From: an uncultured Prochlorococcus sp.
GTDB lineage: Bacteria; Cyanobacteriota; Cyanobacteriia; PCC-6307; Cyanobiaceae
Length of the DNA: 34,191 bases
Reading direction: 5' to 3'
Assembly (NCBI GenBank): GCA_902622705.1
Contig: CACNQT010000012.1
Coordinates: 1 to 34,191 of the forward strand
The notes below the pieces were generated by a model. That model was not told the DNA's origin and made no database searches. It was given only the letters and a program-made list of their open reading frames with translations. Below are positions 25,154-32,235 of this stretch, piece by piece; the first letter of the stretch is position 1, and the number at the start of each line of letters is the position of its first letter. The position numbers and the translations under genes are program-made.

Positions 25154-25200
25154 ATTGACAGTCGATCGAAAATAAGGGGCAATTAGCTCCTTTTTTTTTT
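25154..25200 (+). promoter_or_regulatory. Repeated promoter-like element, copy C
   Basis: ATTGACAGTCGATC is followed by GAAAAT, then AAGGGGCAATTAGCTCC and a run of ten T. The ATG of the cupredoxin gene is 28 bases further on. Position after the DUF3303 stop means the hairpin (GGGGC/GCTCC) plus T-run could be an intrinsic terminator of that gene, a leader of the next gene, or both. Confidence 0.62.
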
Positions 25201-25228
25201 AATATGTTTATATAAATTCCTTAAGTTT

Positions 25229-25633
25229 ATGCGTTCACTTTTATTATTGCCTTTGCTTTTAGGTTTTTCATTTCCAGCGAATGCAAAGTCAGAGACTTAC
25301 TTTATTGATGTTTCAGCAGAAAGTATAGAAAACTATATTCTTAGTGGTAAAGATAAAAATGGATCTGTAAGTGGGAATGATCCTACAGTTACTGTTAATA
25401 AAGGAGATACTATTGTTTTTAATGTTGATGCGTTTAGTCATCCGTTTTATATAAAGACTGAATTTTCTCGTGGAGGCGGTGATCAAGTAACCAAAGGGAC
25501 ATTATCAGGTATCCCTGGAACTCAAGATGGAAAACTATCATGGAACACAACGGGTGTATCAGCTGGGAAATACTATTATGTTTGTTCTCCTCATGCACCT
25601 TTTGGGATGGGAGGCTCAATTATTGTTGAATAA
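25229..25633 (+). CDS. Secreted plastocyanin-like type-1 copper protein
   Basis: A 134-residue cupredoxin. The signal peptide (about 1-19) ends in FPANA before KSETYFIDV. The type-1 copper ligands are all present: His71 in FSHPF, Cys119 and His122 in YVCSPH, and Met127 in FGMGG. It differs from photosynthetic plastocyanin in the region around residues 80-110 (SRGGGDQVTKGTLSGIPG). It is likely periplasmic or lumenal and may carry electrons or bind copper. The gene stands behind element copy C, and the PDZ gene starts 4 bases after its stop. It lies about 0.9 kb from the CopG-like operon. Confidence 0.88.
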   Translation: MRSLLLLPLLLGFSFPANAKSETYFIDVSAESIENYILSGKDKNGSVSGNDPTVTVNKGDTIVFNVDAFSHPFYIKTEFSRGGGDQVTKGTLSGIPGTQDGKLSWNTTGVSAGKYYYVCSPHAPFGMGGSIIVE

Positions 25634-25637
25634 ATAA

Positions 25638-26207
25638 ATGAAACGCTTACTACTCCCATTACTAGCTGCCCTCGCTTTACCAACTGCTGTTAATGCTGAA
25701 ATATCTGATGAATTACATAAAAAATGTTTAGAAGCACGAGATTATGCAGGATGTGTGAAAACTAATAAAAAACTATCTCATAAAAAAGATAAGGAAATAT
25801 CAGGGATTGGAATAAGGCTTTTTCTCAATAGTGACACTGCTGAATTAACTATTCAATCTGTAATAAATGATTCACCTGCTGCTTCAGCTGACATTAAACC
25901 AAATGATGTAATCATAAAAATAGATGGCAAATCAACTAAAGGAATGGGTATAAATGAAGCTGTTTCTCTCATAAAAGGACCAAAAGATAAGCCAATTAAA
26001 TTAGTTTTATCAAGAATTAATGAGGCAGGTAAAAAGGAAAAAATAAATGTTCGATTAGTAAGAGATACTTTTAAAGTCTCAACAAAAGACTATTTATATG
26101 AAGGTGATTTAAGGAGGCAATTAGAGTTTTTCTTTCCAGAAAATATAAAACAGATTTTTCCAGAAAATGATTCCTCGTCAAAGCTCAAAAAAGGAACTTC
26201 AATTTAA
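25638..26207 (+). CDS. Secreted PDZ-domain protein
   Basis: A 189-residue protein. Its signal peptide MKRLLLPLLAALALPTAVNA (1-20) is the best example of a type that recurs in this window. A PDZ domain follows at about 54-143 (IGIRLFLN, INDSPAASADIKPNDVIIKIDG, MGINEAVSLIKGP, VRLVRD), as in CtpA-type carboxyl-terminal proteases but without the Ser/Lys protease domain. The short N-terminal mature part has two cysteines (C30, C39), which could form a disulfide. It is 4 bases behind the cupredoxin gene, so both are likely one transcript. A role as periplasmic adaptor is inferred. Confidence 0.82.
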   Translation: MKRLLLPLLAALALPTAVNAEISDELHKKCLEARDYAGCVKTNKKLSHKKDKEISGIGIRLFLNSDTAELTIQSVINDSPAASADIKPNDVIIKIDGKSTKGMGINEAVSLIKGPKDKPIKLVLSRINEAGKKEKINVRLVRDTFKVSTKDYLYEGDLRRQLEFFFPENIKQIFPENDSSSKLKKGTSI

Positions 26208-26215
26208 ATTTCTGA

Positions 26216-26428
26216 ATGAAATGCATACTCCTAGTTGAACTTTTATTAGTTTTAATTACCATAATTTATGTTTCTCTAAACCCAATTTCAAGAATTTATA
26301 TTGCTGATTATTTAGAAAAGATATCCTTATTTTTATTTAAAACAGTAAGTGAAGAAGATTTAAATAAGTGGTATGAGAAAAGAGATAAGTATGAATTACT
26401 TAAGAAATTAGGAGGAACTGCTTATTGA
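26216..26428 (+). CDS. Small single-span membrane protein
   Basis: A 70-residue protein with one N-terminal span (about 3-22, CILLVELLLVLITIIYVSL) and a soluble, charged tail (KTVSEEDLNKWYEKRDKYELL). It comes 8 bases after the PDZ gene in the same direction. The layout, span-IY-S-x-P..., ISLFLFKTV, then an acidic stretch and Asn/Trp, resembles the oppositely oriented gene at 26468, so they may be diverged duplicates. Repeated element copy D begins at its stop codon. Unknown function. Confidence 0.65.
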   Translation: MKCILLVELLLVLITIIYVSLNPISRIYIADYLEKISLFLFKTVSEEDLNKWYEKRDKYELLKKLGGTAY

Positions 26429-26465
26429 TTGACAGTCGATCTACCATAATTAGCATTTAGCTCCT
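26428..26465 (+). promoter_or_regulatory. Repeated promoter-like element, copy D (degenerate)
   Basis: ATTGACAGTCGATC overlaps the last base of the preceding stop and is followed by TACCAT and a decayed leader (AATTAGCATTTAGCTCC). Read in this direction there is no gene right after it; it faces into the convergent gene ending at 26468. It may be a stranded or inactive copy. Confidence 0.5.
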
Positions 26466-26467
26466 TC

Positions 26468-26725
26468 TCAACCTCTTTGAGTTCCTCTCAATAATTCTCG
26501 TAATTTTAACCTAAGACTAAAAATGAAATCAGGTTCAGAAAACCAATTATCTTTATCTGTTATTTCTACAGTTTCGTTTAAAAATTTAGCGGAAGAAGTC
26601 AAAGAATTTGCAATAATTACTTTTGATTTTGGACTTGAGTAAATAAATCCAATAATTAACACAATTAAAAATATGGACCCTTTAACTTTAAGTGATTTAA
26701 TAAATTCTTTTTTTAAGTAACCCAA
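26468..26725 (-). CDS. Small single-span membrane protein, possible paralogue of the 26216 gene
   Basis: An 85-residue protein with one span (about 14-30, GSIFLIVLIIGFIYSS) followed by SPKSKVIIANSLTSSAKFLNETVEITDKDNWF and a basic end with many Leu/Arg. The order of features matches the 70-residue protein encoded convergently at 26216. No recognised family or function. Confidence 0.6.
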   Translation of the reverse strand: MGYLKKEFIKSLKVKGSIFLIVLIIGFIYSSPKSKVIIANSLTSSAKFLNETVEITDKDNWFSEPDFIFSLRLKLRELLRGTQRG

Positions 26726-26778
26726 AATAATTTAAAAATTAAATTTATTTTAGTAGTTGATATTTAAAGACAGATTAA

Positions 26779-26800
26779 ATTGACAGTCAATCTAAAATAA
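26779..26800 (+). promoter_or_regulatory. Repeated promoter-like element, copy E (perfect palindrome)
   Basis: ATTGACAGTCAAT is a perfect 13-base palindrome about a central A. It continues into CTAAAATAA, which contains a TAAAAT -10-like hexamer. There is no GGGGC...GCTCC leader. The 55-residue gene starts 22 bases further at 26823. Confidence 0.6.
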
Positions 26801-26822
26801 AAAAAGTGATAAGTTTTTAAAA

Positions 26823-26990
26823 ATGAGTAAATTTTCCTCTCAGGAAATAGAAAGTCAATATAACTTAATAAAAACGCTTTTATCTAATCCTGAAAAGTAT
26901 AAAGATGCGATAGATGCAGTTAAAAAAGATATTGCTTATATGCCACTAGAACTTAAGAAAAAACTTGAAGAAGAAAATATTACTTTATAA
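26823..26990 (+). CDS. Small helical protein
   Basis: A 55-residue soluble protein (MSKFSSQEIESQYNLIKTLL, then NPEKYKDAIDAVKKDI, PLELKKKLEEENITL) predicted to be almost all helix. It lies directly behind element copy E. Its 3' end overlaps the convergent ACR3 gene's 3' end by 11 bases. Not a recognised family, but composition and promoter context support a real gene. Confidence 0.65.
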   Translation: MSKFSSQEIESQYNLIKTLLSNPEKYKDAIDAVKKDIAYMPLELKKKLEEENITL

Positions 26991-27990
26991 ATAATATTTT
27001 GGAAGACTTCGAAATATTTACTAAATAAAGCATCAAAGGAACTTCTACTAGTACCCCAACGATGGTAGCCAAAGCAGCTCCTGAATTAATACCAAAAAGA
27101 GTTATCGATACAGCTACTGCAAGTTCAAAAAAGTTTGAAGCGGCTATCATCGAGCCTGGACAGGAAATAGAAAACTTTTGCCTAAAAAACTTCATTGAAA
27201 AAGCAGTTAAATAAAAAATAAAAAGAGTCTGAATTATTAATGGAATTGAAATTAAGATTATATGAATAGGATTTTGTAATATAGATTTTGATTGAACAAA
27301 GAATAATAAATAGACTGTAAGAATTAAAAAAAACAACGAATAACTTTTACTTTTATTCAAAATACTTTTTATTCTTTTTTCGCTATAGATTTTATTTTTT
27401 AAAAATATTGCTAGAAAAAGTGGTACCAAAATAAAGATTATTACAGAACCGAAAACAGTATCTAACGGGATATCTATACTGTTAAATCCTAAAAGAATTT
27501 TTGACAATAATGGAAAGGCTAAAATTAATATTAGATCATTAATAGCTACTTGGATTAAAGTAAATAAAGGATCGCCTTTAACAAGATTACTCCAGACAAA
27601 AACCATTGCTGTACATGGCGCTATTCCTAATAGAATCATTCCAGAAACATATTCTTTAGCAAGTACAGGATCTATAAAATTACCATATAAAAAATATAAA
27701 AAAGAGGCTGCAATGATTGCCATTGAAACTGGTTTTATTAACCAATTAATAAAAAGGACAATAGAAAATCCTTTAATCTTATATTTCAAATTTATTATTG
27801 ACTTGAAATCTATTGATAACATCATTGGAAAAATCATTCCCCAGATAAGAATTGCTATTGGAAGATTTATTCTTGAGAGTTCTAATTCGCCTATAAATTG
27901 AGATAAATTAGGAAATAAATAACCGGATAAAGATCCAATACACATTGCTAAGAAAACCCAAACACTTAGATATCTATCAGAAAATTGCAT
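26980..27990 (-). CDS. ACR3-family arsenite exporter
   Basis: A 336-residue membrane protein with about ten spans that exports arsenite. The hallmark GIAPCTAMVFVWS around the essential Cys126 is intact, and the second-half segment PGSMIAASNFFELAVAVSI is the matching family signature. It is 44 bases downstream of the second phnE gene on the same strand and probably belongs to the same transcript. Phosphate-starved cells take up more arsenate, so pairing P-scavenging with arsenite efflux makes sense. No arsenate reductase or ArsR gene is seen in the window. Confidence 0.92.
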   Translation of the reverse strand: MQFSDRYLSVWVFLAMCIGSLSGYLFPNLSQFIGELELSRINLPIAILIWGMIFPMMLSIDFKSIINLKYKIKGFSIVLFINWLIKPVSMAIIAASFLYFLYGNFIDPVLAKEYVSGMILLGIAPCTAMVFVWSNLVKGDPLFTLIQVAINDLILILAFPLLSKILLGFNSIDIPLDTVFGSVIIFILVPLFLAIFLKNKIYSEKRIKSILNKSKSYSLFFLILTVYLLFFVQSKSILQNPIHIILISIPLIIQTLFIFYLTAFSMKFFRQKFSISCPGSMIAASNFFELAVAVSITLFGINSGAALATIVGVLVEVPLMLYLVNISKSSKILFIK

Positions 27991-28034
27991 TTAATTTATC
28001 TTTACTTAACTATTCATCCTAGTATTTAATTTAG

Positions 28035-28850
28035 TCAAATAATAGCCTTTCTTATTTTTGCTGTAATCCATTCACTAAAAACTACTGCCACTACTATTGC
28101 TAATAAAATAACTGATACCTTAGCCCAAGCTAAGTCTCCTATTTGAGCATCTAATTCTATCCCTATACCTCCTGCTCCAACTAAGCCAACAACAGTTGCT
28201 TCTCTTATATTTATATCCCACCTATAAATAGAAATACTCGTAAATGCTGGGAGAATTTGAGGCACTATGCCAAAGGTCATAATTTGTGCTTTATTTGCCC
28301 CTGTTGCCTCAATAGCTTCAATTTGGTTTTCATCAATTTCCTCTATAGCTTCATAAAGTAATTTTCCACAAAATCCAATCGATCTTAATCCGATAGCAAT
28401 TATGCCAGCCAAGACTCCCGGACCGACAACTGCAACCAGAAGTAATGCCCAGATTACTGAATTAATTGATCTGCTTGAAACTATGCAAAATAAGGCTAAA
28501 GGTCTTAAAAACTTTTTACTTGGGGTAGTATTGTTTGCGGATAAAAAAGCTAATGGTATTGCAATTAAAGTTCCAATCGTTGTACCAATAGTCGCGATAT
28601 TTAAAGTATCCCAAATAGGTTTTATTAAAGTGAAGAAATAATTAGTTTCTGGAGGAAACATCCTACCTAAAAGATCTAAAGCCTCATTATGTGAATCAAA
28701 TACATAAAACCAGATTGTTTTACTACTAATCAGACCGAAACAAAAGCTAAAAATTAAAGTACCTAAGAACCAACAAAGCCAGTTTTGTAAATCTCTTTTT
28801 CGATCAAATTTTTTCCAGGTTTTGTAATCCTTTTGTTTTATTATTGGCAT
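28035..28850 (-). CDS. phnE: Phosphonate/phosphite ABC transporter permease (second PhnE)
   Basis: A 271-residue inner-membrane permease of the PhnE family, with about six spans and the cytoplasmic ATPase-contact (EAA) loop IEEIDENQIEAIEATGANKAQI, followed by GIVPQILPAFTSISIYRWDINIREATVVGLVGAGGIG. That block is closely matched in the other PhnE. Its start overlaps the stop of the first phnE gene (TAATG). Two different permease subunits probably make a heterodimer. ACR3 follows. Confidence 0.92.
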   Translation of the reverse strand: MPIIKQKDYKTWKKFDRKRDLQNWLCWFLGTLIFSFCFGLISSKTIWFYVFDSHNEALDLLGRMFPPETNYFFTLIKPIWDTLNIATIGTTIGTLIAIPLAFLSANNTTPSKKFLRPLALFCIVSSRSINSVIWALLLVAVVGPGVLAGIIAIGLRSIGFCGKLLYEAIEEIDENQIEAIEATGANKAQIMTFGIVPQILPAFTSISIYRWDINIREATVVGLVGAGGIGIELDAQIGDLAWAKVSVILLAIVVAVVFSEWITAKIRKAII

Positions 28851-29647
28851 TACTTTATTAATTTCCTGAGATGACTAGATGTATATTCAACAATCATCAC
28901 GATAGAAATAATTACGATAAGAACAGCCGCTGCAGTCTCAAATTCATATCTATCAAAAGCTGTATTTAAGGTAGAACCAATACCTCCTCCCCCAACAATT
29001 CCAATTACCGCTGACTCTCTAAAATTAATATCCAATCTGTATAAAGATAATCCAATAAATCTTGGCATAACTTGAGGCTGGACACCATAATTAACCCATT
29101 GAAACCAACTGCTGCCAGTAGATTTGATTGCTTCAGCTTGGGATTTATTTATGTCTTCAATATCTTCAGATAATAATTTAGCGAAAAACCCTATTGTCGA
29201 TAAACTCAGAGTTACCATCCCAGCAAAAGGTCCAAAACCCATTAACTTAACAAAAAATATTGCTAGGATAACTTCCTGAAAACTCCTCGACAATGTGATA
29301 ACTCCTCTTGATAAGAAATAAACAAATTTAGGAGCTATGTTTTTAGCCGCCCCTAAGGATACAGGTATAGAAATAAGTATCCCCACAATAGTTGCAACAA
29401 TAGTCATCCATAGACTTTCAAAAATACCTGCCAAAATCTCATCAGATCTAGTTATAAAATCTGGAGGGAAAAAAGCAAATATAAAATTTTTACCCCTTGG
29501 GATCCCTTCAAGAATTCTTTGCCAATCAATTTCGGTAGTTAGGAAAACAGATAATAAGTAAGTACTAATTATCAAAATTAATCCAATTCTTAATAACCTA
29601 TTTTTTATTAACGGTTTTCTTTTCCAAATTACTTTCTTATCATTCAT
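28850..29647 (-). CDS. phnE: Phosphonate/phosphite ABC transporter permease (first PhnE)
   Basis: A 265-residue permease, related to its downstream neighbour across the whole length. It has the EAA-type loop IEDINKSQAEAIKSTGSSWFQ and the conserved VQPQVMPRFIGLSLYRLDINFRESAVIGIVGGGGIGS. About six spans are visible, the first at about 18-35. It starts 11 bases after the phnC stop and is coupled to the second phnE by overlapping stop and start. Confidence 0.93.
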   Translation of the reverse strand: MNDKKVIWKRKPLIKNRLLRIGLILIISTYLLSVFLTTEIDWQRILEGIPRGKNFIFAFFPPDFITRSDEILAGIFESLWMTIVATIVGILISIPVSLGAAKNIAPKFVYFLSRGVITLSRSFQEVILAIFFVKLMGFGPFAGMVTLSLSTIGFFAKLLSEDIEDINKSQAEAIKSTGSSWFQWVNYGVQPQVMPRFIGLSLYRLDINFRESAVIGIVGGGGIGSTLNTAFDRYEFETAAAVLIVIISIVMIVEYTSSHLRKLIK

Positions 29648-29658
29648 TTAATATATTC

Positions 29659-30426
29659 CTAATTTGCTACAGTTTTAGACCAGTCTTCTTCTCCATATAT
29701 TTTTGTAAGTATTGTCTCTGATAAGCCACTCGGCTTGCCATCGTAAACAATTTCTCCAGCTTTTAAACCTATTATTCTTTCTGCAAAATTCTGAGCAAGA
29801 AAAACATCATGAATATTTATAATCGCAGCAAGATTTCTTTCATTACATAACTCGCATATTAATCGCATAATTTGCCTGGAATTTTTGGGATCTAAACTAG
29901 CGGTAGGTTCATCTACTAAAAGTAACATTGGATTTTGTATCAAAGCTCTAGCAATTCCTACTCTTTGCCTCTGCCCTCCTGACAATTCATCGGCTCTTTT
30001 ATCAAGCATATGCTCTAGTCCAATTCTTTGAAGCAGACGGAATGCTTCTTCAATATCTTTTTGAGGAAATTTCCTGAAAAAACTATTCCAAAATCCTACG
30101 TAACCTAATCTGCCGGAAAGGACATTTTCCATTACACTTAATCTTTCTACCAAAGCAAATTCCTGGAAAATCATTCCAATTTGTCTTCTTATTTTTCTTA
30201 ATTTAGATTTATTTAAAGAAGTAATGTCATTTTTTTCATTAGCGAAATAAACTTTCCCTGAAGTGGGCTCAACTATTCTATTTATTGTTCTAATAAAAGT
30301 ACTTTTACCAGCACCTGAAGGACCGATAAGAGCAACTACTTGCCCATTAGGAATTTCTAGGTTTATTCCTTTAAGCGCCACTTCTCCATTTGGATAAACC
30401 TTTTTGAGGTTTATTGTTTTAAGCAT
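29659..30426 (-). CDS. phnC: Phosphonate/phosphite ABC transporter ATPase
   Basis: The ATP-binding subunit, 255 residues. Walker [10 protein letters not shown] is at 35-43, the Q-loop is in GMIFQEFAL (about 84-92), the signature LSGGQRQRV at 148-156, Walker B LLLVDEP at 168-174 and the switch His at about 206. Overall it is most like PhnC, consistent with the adjoining phnD and phnE genes. It powers uptake across the inner membrane. It starts 31 bases after the phnD stop. Confidence 0.95.
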   Translation of the reverse strand: MLKTINLKKVYPNGEVALKGINLEIPNGQVVALIGPSGAGKSTFIRTINRIVEPTSGKVYFANEKNDITSLNKSKLRKIRRQIGMIFQEFALVERLSVMENVLSGRLGYVGFWNSFFRKFPQKDIEEAFRLLQRIGLEHMLDKRADELSGGQRQRVGIARALIQNPMLLLVDEPTASLDPKNSRQIMRLICELCNERNLAAIINIHDVFLAQNFAERIIGLKAGEIVYDGKPSGLSETILTKIYGEEDWSKTVAN

Positions 30427-30457
30427 TAAGTCTGATTTTATTTATGATTAAAAATTT

Positions 30458-31477
30458 TTATTTGCAATCATAAACAACACCATTAGCCTTATCTATTTTT
30501 CTAATAACATCCCAATCGTGCTTGTGACTTATTGAAATGAATCTATCAGCCTTTTTAAATTCTTTATCTAATGTTGAATTATCCCAGTTATAGGTGTAAA
30601 AAGCTTGCTTTACTTTTGCAACTACGGCTGGATGTAGATTATGAGCATGAGCATAACCTGTCGTTGGGAAGGTTTGGGATTTATAAATAGTTCTTATTTT
30701 AGAAGAATCAACAACTCCTCTTGCATCCATTCTTGTAAGAACTGAGTTAGCAATTGGTGCTACTTCATAATCTTTGTTTGCAACACCCATTATTGAATTT
30801 TGATGCTTGCCAGAAAAGACTGGAGTGAAATCTTTATTTGCCTCAAGACCAAATTCTCCTTTAAGAATTGCCGATGGTGCTTTAAATCCTGAATTAGATG
30901 TCTTAGATGTAAATGTAACTTTTTTACCTTTTAAATCTGCAGGAGAATTAATTGGGCTATCAGAAGGTACGATGATTTCCATTTCATAACCGTAAGACAA
31001 ATCTTTTTTAGCCATCATTCCAAAAGGAACTGCTCCTGCACATGCTGCTGCCACAGTATTACTACCGGTATTAATTCCTGCTACGTGAAGACGACCAGAT
31101 CTCATCGCTTCAACTTGTGCAGCATAAGATTGAACTGGTAAGAATGTTACTTTTTTACCAGTCACCTTAGACATATGTATTACAAAATCTTCCCAAACTT
31201 TTGCATAAACGGAGGGGTCTTCAACAGGTGTATATGAGAACACAATAGTTTCAGGATCTATCCATTCATCTTCGGCAAGGGGTAGATCTGCGAGAAAATC
31301 TCCATCTCGATCACAATATTTGCTGTCAACAGTATTATTTGGATTGCAATCAGATAAATCTAAATCTCCAATTAAATTATTTGATTTATTTCCACAACTT
31401 GAAATGCTTGCACTGATTATTGATAGCCCTAAGACTATCTTTAAAAAATTTCTCATTAGTTTGAATTTATTCTTCAT
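30458..31477 (-). CDS. phnD: Phosphonate/phosphite-binding lipoprotein PhnD
   Basis: The periplasmic substrate-binding protein, 339 residues. The signal segment (about 8-27) ends with SISSC, a lipobox-like cleavage site, so it is likely lipid-anchored. Ligand-loop segments of the PhnD family are seen: FSYTPVEDPSVYAKVWEDF, VQSYAAQVEAMRSGRLHVAG, and TSKTSNSGFKAPSA, with the serine/threonine cluster that contacts the oxyanion. Substrate (phosphonate, methylphosphonate or phosphite) cannot be decided from sequence by eye. No phosphite dehydrogenase (ptxD) or C-P lyase gene is in the window. It is the promoter-proximal gene of phnDCEE, divergent from a Crp-type regulator. Confidence 0.92.
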   Translation of the reverse strand: MKNKFKLMRNFLKIVLGLSIISASISSCGNKSNNLIGDLDLSDCNPNNTVDSKYCDRDGDFLADLPLAEDEWIDPETIVFSYTPVEDPSVYAKVWEDFVIHMSKVTGKKVTFLPVQSYAAQVEAMRSGRLHVAGINTGSNTVAAACAGAVPFGMMAKKDLSYGYEMEIIVPSDSPINSPADLKGKKVTFTSKTSNSGFKAPSAILKGEFGLEANKDFTPVFSGKHQNSIMGVANKDYEVAPIANSVLTRMDARGVVDSSKIRTIYKSQTFPTTGYAHAHNLHPAVVAKVKQAFYTYNWDNSTLDKEFKKADRFISISHKHDWDVIRKIDKANGVVYDCK

Positions 31478-31526
31478 TATTAACTTGCTCTAAAGAGATT
31501 AACTTTTTCGCAAAAAGAGTTTAAAT

Positions 31527-31570
31527 TCTGATTAAGTGTTTTATTTTGAGTTACTCAATTTTTAATCAGA
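31527..31570. promoter_or_regulatory. Nested inverted repeats in the phnD/Crp-regulator gap
   Basis: TCTGATTAA (31527-31535) and TTAATCAGA (31562-31570) are perfect 9-bp inverted arms 26 bases apart. Between them is TTGAGTTACTCAA (31546-31558), a palindrome with 6-bp arms about one base. They sit in the 169-base divergent gap between phnD and the Crp/Fnr-type gene, 50-120 bases from each start. This is a good place for an operator. Confidence 0.55.
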
Positions 31571-31646
31571 TTTATTAGGGAATTAAATAATTTTTAATTT
31601 ATTTTTAATTTTATAAATTTAGGGTGATTGAATTTAATAAATAAAT

Positions 31647-32183
31647 ATGATAATTCCTGAAAAGCAAAATATAGAATTTAAAGAAAATACAATTCTAGAA
31701 GTCAAATCAGGAATATTAATAATGGAATCAAAAATCAAGAATAAGAAAAATATTGTTGGGATAATAAATAAAAATGTTGTAATAAATTTGGAATTATGTA
31801 ACTACGAAAATATTAAATTAATTACGTTGACAACTTGCGAAATTAAAACAATTAAAAGAGGGCTATTTTTTTCATCTACAGACTTATTAACAAAAAGTCT
31901 AAAAAGAATTGATCAATTGGAAAAACTTTTATTAATAAGGGATATAAAAAAATCAGAAGAAAAACTAAAAGAATTTCTTTTATACTTATCCTCAATAATT
32001 GGCTTAAAAAAAGATAAACATTTTTATCTAAATTTAAAAGAATTTAATTTTACCCATAAAATTATCGGTAATTCAATTTCTTCAACAAGAGTAACCGTAA
32101 CAAGAAATTTAAAAATACTAGAAAAAAAAGGTTGGCTCAAATTTGAAAAAAAAGGTATTTTAATTCCGTTTAAAGATAATTAA
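31647..32183 (+). CDS. Crp/Fnr-family transcriptional regulator
   Basis: A 178-residue protein. Its C-terminal winged helix at about 132-175 has NLKEFNFTHKIIGNSISSTRVTVTRNLKILEKKGWLKFE, split by the usual HTH turn, which matches Crp/Fnr regulators. The N-terminal half should be the sensory cupin domain but is very diverged and short of the cyclic-nucleotide-binding residues. So the signal is unknown. It is divergent from phnD, so it likely controls the phnDCEE-ACR3 operon. It might be related to the phosphorus-responsive PtrA regulator of Prochlorococcus, but that is speculative. Confidence 0.78.
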   Translation: MIIPEKQNIEFKENTILEVKSGILIMESKIKNKKNIVGIINKNVVINLELCNYENIKLITLTTCEIKTIKRGLFFSSTDLLTKSLKRIDQLEKLLLIRDIKKSEEKLKEFLLYLSSIIGLKKDKHFYLNLKEFNFTHKIIGNSISSTRVTVTRNLKILEKKGWLKFEKKGILIPFKDN

Positions 32184-32235
32184 CCAAGCCTTAATAAAAT
32201 AGATTTATTTTATATATACAAACAATATCTTTATT

